This document shows positions 1 to 6,071 of a stretch of DNA of 10,416 nt, piece after piece. Below the pieces are notes generated by a model. The model worked only from the letters and a program-made list of their open reading frames with translations, made no database searches and was not told the DNA's origin. A program made the position numbers and the translations under genes. Source of the DNA: Candidatus Woesearchaeota archaeon. Lineage in GTDB: Archaea; Nanobdellota; Nanobdellia; Woesearchaeales; GW2011-AR15. Location: positions 1 through 10,416 of the forward strand of contig JAFGSP010000150.1 in the NCBI GenBank assembly GCA_016934775.1, in the 5' to 3' direction. Each line of letters begins with the position of its first letter. The stretch's first letter is position 1.

Positions 1-36
1 GCGGGGATATATTTGGCTTGCCAAATAGTTGGAACT

Positions 37-231
37 TAAGTGACATAAGCCGTCTCACGTCCGATTTTTGTTATTTGAAAAAAATGCTTGCCTTCACTCT
101 GCCTGGAGACATTGGGTTGCAAATATTTGTTGGACACAGTCCGTTGTTGTTTGTAGAGCCCCTTGAATCTCCAGGATGCAGCAAGGCAAGTAGGCTCAGG
201 TTATCTTGGCAAATTTATAAAGTTTTTTATT
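37..231 (+). ncRNA. Candidate structured non-coding RNA with long rod-like hairpin
   Basis: No credible protein is visible here, but the bases fold extensively. A rod runs from 85 to 192: 85-94 pairs with 183-192 (one G-U), 102-109 pairs perfectly with 168-175, 117-123 pairs with 150-156 (two G-U), and the tip is GGAC (132-135) with GTCC (139-142). A further 7-base match, TTGCCAA (18-24) with TTGGCAA (206-212), could close the structure. GATATATTT at 6-14 could be a TATA box placing a start near 37, and TTTTTTATT (223-231) could terminate. Conserved cores of archaeal SRP RNA and RNase P RNA were looked for and not found, so the RNA class is unknown. The ends are approximate, and the strand is inferred from the TATA box and T-tract. 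Confidence 0.35.
214..221 (+). promoter_or_regulatory. TATA box of rio1 cluster
   Basis: TTTATAAA is centred about 37 bases before the rio1 ATG at 255. The usual archaeal TATA-to-start spacing puts the RNA 5' end near 244, giving a leader of about 10 bases without an obvious ribosome binding site. Confidence 0.5.
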
Positions 232-254
232 CTTGAGAGAATTGCTCTGTTCTT

Positions 255-968
255 ATGGCAAAGAGAAGCATCGAGAAATTCAAGATATACAAAAACGTGT
301 TTGATGAATTTACTCTGAGGACTCTGTTTAAGCTGAGCTCACAGGAACATTTTGAGAATCTTGTTAGTCCTATAATGATAGGAAAAGAGAGCAACATCTT
401 TCTTGCAGAGACCATGGAGCAGGAATATGTGATTGTTAAGATATACAGGCTGCATTCATGTAATTTCAACCAGATGTTTTCTTATATCCAGTCAGACCCA
501 AGATATGCCAACCTGAAGAACCAGCGAAGGCTTGTGATATTCCACTGGGTCCAGCGCGAATATAGGAACCTTCTTCTTGCCAGAGAGAAGATAAACGTGC
601 CTCAGCCAATCGCGTTCTCAAATAATGTGCTTGTGATGGAATCTATAGGAGGGGATAAGCCTTCTCCGCAGCTGAAGGACAGCCTTCCTAAAGACCTGGA
701 TTCATTTTCAAAGAAAATACTCAAGTCAGTCCGGGAACTTGCTTCTCTTGGGTTGGTGCATGCTGATCTTTCAGAGTACAATATCCTGAACCATAAAGAA
801 ACACCCTATTTTATTGATTTTTCACAAGGAACCAGCATAAAAGACCCTAATTCTTCAGACTATCTGAAAAGAGACTTAAAGAATATTGCAAGGTTCTTTG
901 CCAAACATAAGGTCACTATAGACCCTGAAGAAGAATACAAGAGAATAGTTGAAAAGAAAAATAGTTAA
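255..968 (+). CDS. rio1: RIO1-type serine/threonine protein kinase
   Basis: This is an atypical protein kinase/ATPase of the RIO family, which in archaea and eukaryotes acts in late small-subunit ribosome maturation. At 237 residues it has normal archaeal Rio1 length. The nucleotide-binding segment IGKESNIFLAE (42-52) replaces the usual STGKEANVY-like loop. Other recognisable elements are the lysine in VKIYR (K62), a Rio1-specific segment ending SDPRY (80-84), helix-C glutamate E102 in QREYRNL, hinge VMESIG (127-132), catalytic loop VHADLSEYNIL (D171, N176) and metal-binding FIDFSQG (D188). All catalytic residues are present, so it should be active. It leads a cluster with three small translation-related genes. 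The ATG at 255 fits the family N-terminus and the upstream TATA box. Rio2 is unlikely because the N-terminal winged helix is absent. Confidence 0.95.
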   Translation: MAKRSIEKFKIYKNVFDEFTLRTLFKLSSQEHFENLVSPIMIGKESNIFLAETMEQEYVIVKIYRLHSCNFNQMFSYIQSDPRYANLKNQRRLVIFHWVQREYRNLLLAREKINVPQPIAFSNNVLVMESIGGDKPSPQLKDSLPKDLDSFSKKILKSVRELASLGLVHADLSEYNILNHKETPYFIDFSQGTSIKDPNSSDYLKRDLKNIARFFAKHKVTIDPEEEYKRIVEKKNS

Positions 969-1003
969 ATACAACTAGATTTTTAGGGACATAGGTGATA
1001 TTT

Positions 1004-1243
1004 ATGGCAGATGAGAAACATGTTTCAAAGGATGAGCAGATAGGATTCCATAAAGGTGCTTTATCAACTCTAGCAAAAGAAAGGCAGGAACTTATGAAGC
1101 TGGTCAGCATAGTGGAGCAGCTTATGCAGATGCATGTCAAGGCACTGCAGGAGCTTGGTGTAGACCTGCAGAAGATGGCAGAGCAGGCAGATAAGGCTAA
1201 GCCGATAGAGGACCTTGTCAATAAAGAGAGCAAAAACCAGTAA
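1004..1243 (+). CDS. Small conserved-looking helical protein, function unknown
   Basis: A 79-residue acidic protein, predicted almost entirely helical, with a heptad-like hydrophobic pattern over about residues 10-60 (GFHKGALSTLAKERQEL, then VEQLMQMHVKALQELGVDL). It could form a short coiled coil or helical hairpin reminiscent of a prefoldin fragment, but no family is assigned with confidence. The ATG at 1004 is preferred over an in-frame GTG at 995 because GGTGAT (994-999), a ribosome binding site of the type used elsewhere in the window, sits 4 bases upstream and overlaps that GTG. It starts 35 bases after rio1 and its TAA is immediately followed by the ATG of the DUF371 gene, so the genes are probably co-transcribed and translationally linked. 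By context it may act in ribosome or translation biology. Confidence 0.75.
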   Translation: MADEKHVSKDEQIGFHKGALSTLAKERQELMKLVSIVEQLMQMHVKALQELGVDLQKMAEQADKAKPIEDLVNKESKNQ

Positions 1244-1639
1244 ATGGCTGTCTTTAGTATTCACGGACATTCTAATATATTGTCTACGCACAGGAAGACC
1301 CTGGAGTTCACAAAAGACAGCAGTCTCACGAAAAAGGGAGACTGCATAGTGGGAGTGAAAGCTGATTTTGACCCGGAAGAGATAAAAAAGCTTGTACAAG
1401 ATTATTCTGTCATAAAAATCACTATCCTTGTCGGTAATCTAAAAGAAGAGATCACGGCCCAAGTTAACAAAGAGTATGAAGACGAGCAGGAGATTGTGAT
1501 AAGATTGTCTGAGTTCACATCCGAAAGGACCCTCGGAACCAGGGCAGATAAGGCTTCATCAGATATTGACAGGAAGATGATAAACTTGCTCAAAAACCCA
1601 GATACAGTCGGAAGAGTCGAAATTAAGGGTGTAGAATGA
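1244..1639 (+). CDS. DUF371 family protein
   Basis: A 131-residue protein of the archaeal DUF371 family, whose biochemical function I do not know. Recognisable parts are the N-terminal GHSNILSTHRKTLEFTK segment (8-24), LTKKGDCIVGVKAD (28-41), and the C-terminal RADKASSDIDRKMINLL segment (100-116). The length is close to the family norm and the domain fills the protein. No signal peptide or membrane segment is visible. Its ATG directly follows the TAA of the upstream small gene, and its TGA overlaps the next ATG in an ATGA arrangement, so it lies inside a tight operon with rio1 and an MCTS1-like PUA gene. A role in ribosome or RNA metabolism is a context-based guess only. Confidence 0.85.
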   Translation: MAVFSIHGHSNILSTHRKTLEFTKDSSLTKKGDCIVGVKADFDPEEIKKLVQDYSVIKITILVGNLKEEITAQVNKEYEDEQEIVIRLSEFTSERTLGTRADKASSDIDRKMINLLKNPDTVGRVEIKGVE

Positions 1640-2091
1640 AAAAATCAATGAAAAACAAGGAAGTCAGGATATTGTCAGCTGAAGTTTTTGGATTATATGG
1701 CATCGAGCTCTCAAAAAAAGACAAGTACGAGACAGACGAAAGAATTGTGCTGATAAATAATGAGCCTATGTTCTTCCATTCTGAAGGGAAGATAATTCCA
1801 ACATTGAAGATGCTCCTGAAGCATGGCTGCCTTAGGAAAATAACAGTTGATATGGGTGCTGTGCCCTTTGTTGTCAAGGGAGCCGACATAATGAGACCCG
1901 GCATTGTCGGGATTCAGGAAGGGATACAGAAGGGTGAGGTGGTGGTTATAGTCGATGAAAAACATAGCAAGCCACTGGGAATAGGCCAGGCAATGTTTTC
2001 AGCAGAAGATATGGAAAAGCTGGACAAAGGCAAAGTCATCAGGGCATTGCATTACGTAGGAGATGAGATATGGAATTATGCTAATAGCTGA
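1636..2091 (+). CDS. PUA-domain RNA-binding protein, MCTS1/Tma20-like
   Basis: A 151-residue protein with a pre-PUA domain (about 10-70) and a C-terminal PUA domain (about 71-150). The PUA half matches the MCTS1/Tma20 pattern: VDMGAVPFVVKGADIMRPGI (71-90), VVVIVDEKHSKPLGIG (102-117), the SAEDMEKLDKGKVI segment (122-135) and HYVGDEIWNY at the C-terminus. Eukaryotic MCTS1/Tma20 works with DENR/Tma22 on 40S subunits in reinitiation and recycling; archaeal relatives are stand-alone PUA proteins presumed to bind tRNA or the small subunit. It overlaps the DUF371 stop codon by ATGA, implying translational coupling. An in-frame ATG at codon 5 is an alternative start. The family call is strong; the exact role in this organism is inferred. 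Confidence 0.88.
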   Translation: MKKSMKNKEVRILSAEVFGLYGIELSKKDKYETDERIVLINNEPMFFHSEGKIIPTLKMLLKHGCLRKITVDMGAVPFVVKGADIMRPGIVGIQEGIQKGEVVVIVDEKHSKPLGIGQAMFSAEDMEKLDKGKVIRALHYVGDEIWNYANS

Positions 2092-2104
2092 ATTTTCAGA
2101 CCAA

Positions 2105-2114
2105 TTTAAAAATA
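2105..2114 (+). promoter_or_regulatory. TATA box of HD-domain gene
   Basis: TTTAAAAATA is centred about 26 bases before the ATG at 2135, predicting a leaderless transcript. This decides the start: the in-frame TTG at 2126 would lie upstream of the RNA. Confidence 0.6.
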
Positions 2115-2134
2115 ACCTTTGATTCTTGCTGAGA

Positions 2135-3364
2135 ATGCAGAAATTAGTAACTTTGTACCCATTTGAGGCTATCCAGGATATCAGGAGAGCCATACTTGAC
2201 CAGGAACCAGTCTATGTTCCTGAAAAAAAGCTTAGGGAGGCTTTTTCATCAGTTTCCGATAGCGATCTGGATGAATTGGTCTATATATTTGACTTGACAA
2301 AGAGATGCATGAAGGGAATGAGAAGGGTATGCGGAAACCCTATGTCAATCCATTCTTTTGATACACTGATTGAAATATTCAATGGAATGAATCTCCTTCG
2401 TTCTATTAGGGTGGAATTAAAAAATCCAGGACAGTATCTTGTAGTGGCCATGGGGCATGATCTTGGCGAAGATATCAATGGCATATATGACACGCTGAAT
2501 TATTTTTCTTTCTCCGGATGTATATCGCCGGAAACTTATTTTTCAATAAGATTGCTGTCAAAAAAAGATATGCTTTTTCATCCCGATTACAAACAAGCTA
2601 TTGAATATGACAAAAAGGCACCTGGAAAATATCTTGATAACTACAGACGGTATTTAGAAGATATAATTAATGAAGATAAAATCAGGGCAAGAGTAGAGCA
2701 TGCAAAAGGCAGGGAGAAGGAGTATGATCTGCCGGATGGAATAGATATTGATAATGTAGATGTAGAGAGTATAGTTGATCTATGTGCTGTGGCGAAGCTT
2801 GGGGATGCGATTGATAATATCAGGACAGCGACAGCCCTGAGAAACAGCATATATGTGCCTCTGAGACAAAAAGAGCCGGATTATGTATTTGGCCAGGGTG
2901 ATGATCCGAGAAAGGACCAAGAGTCAGGTGATTATCTGCATATGGATGCGTATATAAAACAAATAAATAAAACAAAGGTTGTTCTTGATGTGTTTTCAAA
3001 ATATTATAAACAAATCAAAGGGACAGATTCATCGGGTGGATTGGTATGCGCCCTTCTTCACAGCCTATATGTAGAGACACTTGGCCAGATTGACAAGGAG
3101 ATTGAGAGGACAGGTATAGAATTGAATAGCAAGATGCCGAATTGGGAGAAACTGGAAAAACTGAAAGAACTTATTTCAGAAGAAAGTCTGAGAATGAAAA
3201 TTGTCAGAGACAGATATGAAAAAGTCAAGCTCCAAGATGAGGTTGAATATCTGGCACTAGAGCTGAAAAAAAGTTTGATTGAACACAGAGACCAGTTGAG
3301 TGGACTGAGAAATGAAGTGTATGAAAATATTCAGGGAGGTTATGACAGCTTCATTAGGACATAG
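2135..3364 (+). CDS. RelA/SpoT-type HD-domain phosphohydrolase (putative alarmone hydrolase)
   Basis: A 409-residue soluble protein whose N-terminal half carries the metal-dependent HD signature of RelA/SpoT hydrolases. H73 (SIHSFDTL) supplies the first histidine, HDLGED (108-113) matches the HDxxED motif required for (p)ppGpp hydrolysis, and AKLGDAIDNIRTA (220-232) matches the KLADRLHNMRT motif with the D and N four residues apart (D224, N228). Spacing between the last two motifs is longer than in bacterial RSH enzymes and includes a charged segment of about 50 residues (about 160-210). Residues 330-409 are strongly helical and charged, possibly a coiled coil. No TGS, ACT or synthetase domain is fused. 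The next gene encodes a synthetase-like domain, suggesting a split pair. Predicted reaction: removal of the 3'-pyrophosphate from ppGpp-like nucleotides. Another HD nucleotidase activity is possible. Confidence 0.7.
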   Translation: MQKLVTLYPFEAIQDIRRAILDQEPVYVPEKKLREAFSSVSDSDLDELVYIFDLTKRCMKGMRRVCGNPMSIHSFDTLIEIFNGMNLLRSIRVELKNPGQYLVVAMGHDLGEDINGIYDTLNYFSFSGCISPETYFSIRLLSKKDMLFHPDYKQAIEYDKKAPGKYLDNYRRYLEDIINEDKIRARVEHAKGREKEYDLPDGIDIDNVDVESIVDLCAVAKLGDAIDNIRTATALRNSIYVPLRQKEPDYVFGQGDDPRKDQESGDYLHMDAYIKQINKTKVVLDVFSKYYKQIKGTDSSGGLVCALLHSLYVETLGQIDKEIERTGIELNSKMPNWEKLEKLKELISEESLRMKIVRDRYEKVKLQDEVEYLALELKKSLIEHRDQLSGLRNEVYENIQGGYDSFIRT

Positions 3365-3377
3365 AAATTACTCAACA

Positions 3378-3389
3378 TTTAAATATAAA
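3378..3389 (+). promoter_or_regulatory. TATA box upstream of synthetase-like gene leader
   Basis: TTTAAATATAAA is centred near 3383. With the 26-28 base spacing seen at other genes here, the transcript would begin at about 3409, essentially at the ATG at 3408 rather than near the main gene at 3520. No other TATA-like box is visible between here and 3520. Confidence 0.55.
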
Positions 3390-3407
3390 AAATGCTTTCC
3401 TATTCTT

Positions 3408-3455
3408 ATGTCAGGAAGGCTGATACATACGAATATTATTTACTCGCTATTTTAA
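3408..3455 (+). CDS. Possible 15-codon leaderless leader peptide
   Basis: ATG at 3408 opens a 15-codon frame reading MSGRLIHTNIIYSLF and stopping with TAA at 3453-3455, in the loop of the hairpin at 3445-3460. It is in a different frame from the downstream gene. Support is its position exactly where the upstream TATA box predicts the RNA 5' end, as for the leaderless genes in this window. The peptide has no clear run of one amino acid of the kind typical in classical attenuators. A frame of this size can arise by chance, so this is a candidate regulatory ORF only. Confidence 0.3.
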   Translation: MSGRLIHTNIIYSLF

Positions 3456-3495
3456 TAGCGTGTCTTCTGCCTTCCAGGTTTTTCTGTTGTTTTTT
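3414..3495 (+). promoter_or_regulatory. Structured leader with nested hairpins and T-rich tract
   Basis: GGAAGGC (3414-3420) pairs perfectly with GCCTTCC (3469-3475), and the helix may continue past a T-T mismatch with GA (3422-3423) and TC (3466-3467). Nested inside is CGCTAT (3445-3450) with ATAGCG (3455-3460) closing a 4-base loop. A T-rich tract with runs of five and six T follows (about 3479-3495), 25 bases before the synthetase-like gene. Archaeal RNA polymerase terminates on U-tracts, so this could be a conditional attenuator. Alternatively it could terminate read-through from the HD gene. No known riboswitch class was recognised. Confidence 0.4.
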
Positions 3496-3519
3496 GGATG
3501 GTGGGGAGTGTAACTGGAA

Positions 3520-4833
3520 ATGGCAAGGACAAGCTACAAATCTTTCAGACGGGAAAACAGGGATAAGACCCTGCATCAGATTGTGGCAGAGATGATACTG
3601 GATCTTGATCATCTGCCAGAAGGAGGGAAATTAACTTTGGATAACCTTAGTACTCCTGACATAATGATTCAGAGATACCTGGCAGGACTGACTGCAGAAA
3701 GAAGGCTTCATGGAGCAGGCATGGTAAAATTACTGGCAGAGAATCTCTGGGAAAATTTTGATAATTCATGTTTCAGGACAGAACAGATTCCTTTTAAGTC
3801 AGAGTATGAACTTGCAGAATACATGGTCATGGAGATAGGAAAGCAGGGAAAATCCTTCAAGACAGGCAGAGACCTTATGATTGATGGAGAAGAAAACCTT
3901 GGTCGTCTGATCAAGGATGTTGCTTTTGTGATGCAGGGCAAGCCCCAAAAATACAATTATTACGAGGTAGGATTACTTGAATGGGGGTTGTCTGAATTGA
4001 AAGAAAAGAAAATCTTCTCAGCAGGTTATTTTCATCCGGATGAAAGTATTCTAGAATCAAAGTTACTAGGGATTTTATTTGGTCAGAAGACTTCATCAAG
4101 TGCCAATACCAAACAGGCACTAGGGTGGGATAAGGATTGGCGGTTATTGAGAGCTCTTGCCAGCCCATATGCACCTAAGATAGATGAGGATGATCTGGAG
4201 AGGATACATGAAAAAGGATTTTACCTAGTCGAGGATGTTTTCAGGATGAAGATGATTTTTGGAGGACCTACATATGACGAGTCAAGGAAATCACTGGTCT
4301 CGTATATTGATTCTGTCTGTGATTATCTGAACAATCATTCTGTCTTTGAGATAGTGCCTGGAAGCAGTGAAGATTATCTTTCAGGGTATAGTAAGAAAGG
4401 CCGTAGAAGGCCAAAAGAATATCATATCAAAGTGAGGATGAGGCCTGAATTGGCAAACCATAACAGTACTAAGAAGATGTATATGCCTGACACGATTGAG
4501 ATTCAGTTTGTGACAATGGATGAGTGGTTAAGATCAGAATTCAGCCCTGATTACGGCAGAATGTTCTACGTTCCGAGGAAAAACAGGCATGATGGGAAGG
4601 GGCCTGAGAAAAATAGGGTTTTTAAACATCTGAAGACAATTCTGGATCATACTTCTCCAACCAAGAGCAATCCTTTATTGGATGGTAAATTCTGGAGATT
4701 TTTCGGAGGGAGTTATGAAGCGTATTCAGATGGGATAATGGAGATTCTTAACGCAAAAAACGCACCCGATGATTTCTATTCTCTATCCTCTAACGCAGAA
4801 AATATCCAGATGCGAAAAGAGAAGTCGCATTAG
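3520..4833 (+). CDS. Divergent RelA/SpoT-like synthetase-domain protein (putative)
   Basis: A 437-residue soluble protein. The C-terminal half resembles the RelA/SpoT nucleotidyltransferase domain. EDVFRMKMIF (238-247) aligns with the DxxGxR strand with D239 kept and the R replaced by K. EDYL (284-287) aligns with KDYI, RPKEYHIKV (297-305) with PKxxGYxSxH with Y301 kept, and IEIQFVTMDEWLRSE (326-340) with VEIQIRTxxMxxxAE, keeping the catalytic-type E327 and Q329. Spacing is longer than in bacterial enzymes, with a loop at about 306-324. Residues 1-200 are unrecognised. The adjacent upstream HD-hydrolase gene strengthens the reading: the two halves of an RSH enzyme as separate genes. Start: TAA at 3511 is in frame and ATG 3520 is the first ATG after it; a GGTGGGGAG stretch upstream (3500-3508) is a weak binding site. 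Altered motifs leave activity uncertain. Confidence 0.55.
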   Translation: MARTSYKSFRRENRDKTLHQIVAEMILDLDHLPEGGKLTLDNLSTPDIMIQRYLAGLTAERRLHGAGMVKLLAENLWENFDNSCFRTEQIPFKSEYELAEYMVMEIGKQGKSFKTGRDLMIDGEENLGRLIKDVAFVMQGKPQKYNYYEVGLLEWGLSELKEKKIFSAGYFHPDESILESKLLGILFGQKTSSSANTKQALGWDKDWRLLRALASPYAPKIDEDDLERIHEKGFYLVEDVFRMKMIFGGPTYDESRKSLVSYIDSVCDYLNNHSVFEIVPGSSEDYLSGYSKKGRRRPKEYHIKVRMRPELANHNSTKKMYMPDTIEIQFVTMDEWLRSEFSPDYGRMFYVPRKNRHDGKGPEKNRVFKHLKTILDHTSPTKSNPLLDGKFWRFFGGSYEAYSDGIMEILNAKNAPDDFYSLSSNAENIQMRKEKSH

Positions 4834-5273
4834 TTCCTTCTCTCTTTCGGCACATAATTAAGCAGCTTCTTAGTAACTATCCTGCCGCATCCAAGAAAAT
4901 CATCTTTGTTTTTTATTACTACAAACCCTTTTAGCTTAGTATCGACTTCAAAGTCCTCTCCTGCCATCCATCTATCAGCATTTTCATCAGACAGCTCAAG
5001 AACATTCTTCTTTGCAGCCTTTCCCAATATCTGCGAGCCCTCTATGCTTAGCCTTAGTTCGCCATTGCTTACTTCTCCGAAATACAGGCCTAGAGAATTT
5101 ATCCTAAGCTCTTCTGGATTAATCTTAGAAATATCCCTGCTCATCAGGAAAATCTTATTCTTCTCGTTCATGAAAACTTCATAATCAAACTTGAACTTGC
5201 AGCCGAACTGCTCAGAGATTAATTTGGATATATCTTTCTTTTCACGGCTGTTAAGGATACGGAGAGATTGCAT
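4830..5273 (-). CDS. PUA-domain RNA-binding protein, Nip7/RsmF-tail-like
   Basis: A 147-residue protein. The first part (about 1-90) has a Nip7-like alpha/beta pre-PUA pattern (LGLYFGEVSNGELRLSIEGS, 61-80). The C-terminal PUA-like domain ends with WMAGEDFEVD (102-111), GFVVIKNKDDFLGCGRIVTK (116-135) and LLNYVPKERR (137-146), typical of the PUA-like tails of NOL1/NOP2/RsmF-family rRNA methyltransferases and their stand-alone archaeal relatives. No methyltransferase domain is present, so it probably binds rRNA or tRNA during ribosome assembly or guides a separate enzyme. It converges on the synthetase-like gene and overlaps its end by 4 bases. Start at 5273 is supported by an AT-rich box at 5297-5308, about 28 bases upstream, implying a leaderless transcript. 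Confidence 0.8.
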   Translation of the reverse strand: MQSLRILNSREKKDISKLISEQFGCKFKFDYEVFMNEKNKIFLMSRDISKINPEELRINSLGLYFGEVSNGELRLSIEGSQILGKAAKKNVLELSDENADRWMAGEDFEVDTKLKGFVVIKNKDDFLGCGRIVTKKLLNYVPKERRN

Positions 5274-5296
5274 ACTCTTTGGAAAACAAAAGCGCT

Positions 5297-5308
5297 TAAT
5301 ATTTTTAC
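5297..5308 (-). promoter_or_regulatory. TATA-like box of PUA gene (minus strand)
   Basis: On the minus strand the sequence reads TAAAAATATTAA, centred about 28 bases before the ATG at 5273. It shares a roughly 100-base divergent promoter region with the methyltransferase gene on the plus strand. Confidence 0.45.
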
Positions 5309-5341
5309 CTTTTATAATGTAAATACTTAATAGTAGTAAAA

Positions 5342-5349
5342 TTTATATA
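5342..5349 (+). promoter_or_regulatory. TATA box of methyltransferase gene
   Basis: TTTATATA, the canonical archaeal box, is centred about 27 bases before the ATG at 5373. The transcript is predicted to be leaderless. Confidence 0.65.
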
Positions 5350-5372
5350 CTCAATATGGTTTATAGGATTAT

Positions 5373-6008
5373 ATGGACTATGCGAAGGCTCTTGTAATTG
5401 TACGTTCTTCCTCTCTAGAAGACATAACTGAGTTATGTGAAAGAATCAGAAATGCACCTTATTCGGTTTTAGATATTGGAAGTGCTTATGGGATTTGGCC
5501 TGTGAATCAATTGATTGAGGGAACTCGTCTGGATGGAACATTCTACGTGGCAAATGAGATAAATCCTAGAATAACGCAAGCCGCAATTGATAGAGCAGTC
5601 TCTAAACTAGATGAAGACCAACTTGAAAGAATAGCTTTTTTAACATATGACGCGCGCGAATTGCCTGAATCTCTGAATGGATTGTTTGATGAGATTACAA
5701 TCAATTATCCCTGGGAAGAATGGTCTGCTATGGAGGAGGAATATAAAGGAGGAGATTCTTTTGCAGATTATCTTGCTTATAATAGTAAGGCAAGAAACTT
5801 ATTTAATCTTTTGAAGGAAGGCGGTGTAATAAGAGTAACACTTCATCCAGGAAGAACAGAGTTATCGTTTCTGATTATGGATAATCTTAGGCCTGGTTGT
5901 AGGAATGCAGTTAGTTTGCTTCTTCCAGATCATATTGATAGTGAGAAGGGATATCATTATCAGGACGAATATGGGACACCTAGCATAAGTTTGAGTTTCT
6001 ATAAATAA
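5373..6008 (+). CDS. SAM-dependent methyltransferase, KamB/NpmA-like
   Basis: A 211-residue Rossmann methyltransferase. VLDIGSAYG (32-40) is the SAM-binding motif I, NEINPR (61-66) holds the acidic residue after strand 2, and YDARELPESLNGLFDEITIN (92-111) followed by YPWEEW (112-117) resembles the ALP..L.G..D.V.V.FPWGSLL segment of KamB/NpmA enzymes, which methylate N1 of A1408 in 16S rRNA and confer aminoglycoside resistance. LKEGGVIRVTL (147-157) is the strand-4/5 region. The length matches KamB (about 215-220). The N-terminal 28 residues replace the usual start of that family. The target in this organism is unknown: it could be rRNA, tRNA or something else. The gene stands alone with a strong TATA box; a leaderless start at 5373 is supported. 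Methyltransferase fold is confident, the KamB-like assignment moderate. Confidence 0.75.
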   Translation: MDYAKALVIVRSSSLEDITELCERIRNAPYSVLDIGSAYGIWPVNQLIEGTRLDGTFYVANEINPRITQAAIDRAVSKLDEDQLERIAFLTYDARELPESLNGLFDEITINYPWEEWSAMEEEYKGGDSFADYLAYNSKARNLFNLLKEGGVIRVTLHPGRTELSFLIMDNLRPGCRNAVSLLLPDHIDSEKGYHYQDEYGTPSISLSFYK

Positions 6009-6025
6009 TTCTTTATATTTTTATT
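6009..6025 (+). terminator. T-rich terminator after methyltransferase gene
   Basis: TTCTTTATATTTTTATT directly follows the TAA of the gene ending at 6008, in the 63-base convergent gap before aIF5B. This matches U-tract termination in archaea. No hairpin is evident. On the opposite strand, a T-rich stretch at 6047-6056 may end the aIF5B transcript. Confidence 0.45.
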
Positions 6026-6071
6026 ATCATATCAATAGACAACATTAAAAATAATTATCACAAGAATACTA

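Noticed and set aside
85..192. SRP 7S RNA
   Set aside because: The rod shape and GCAGCAAGGCA suggested it, but the helix 8 core (GGAA loop with AGCAGC opposite CAGG) and the Alu-domain UGUAA motif are not found.
18..236. 72-codon open frame on the plus strand
   Set aside because: The composition is not protein-like, no ribosome binding site is seen, and the region is better explained by extended base pairing.
1..236. RNase P RNA on the minus strand (CGGCTTAT near 45-52 resembles the conserved 3' segment)
   Set aside because: The matching 5' conserved segment (GAGGAAAGTC-like) is absent and the expected pairing cannot be drawn.
3392..3595. 67-codon open frame overlapping the start of the synthetase-like gene
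   Set aside because: Its ATG lies between the TATA box and the predicted RNA 5' end, and it overlaps a well supported gene in another frame; its cysteine-rich, low-quality translation looks like chance.
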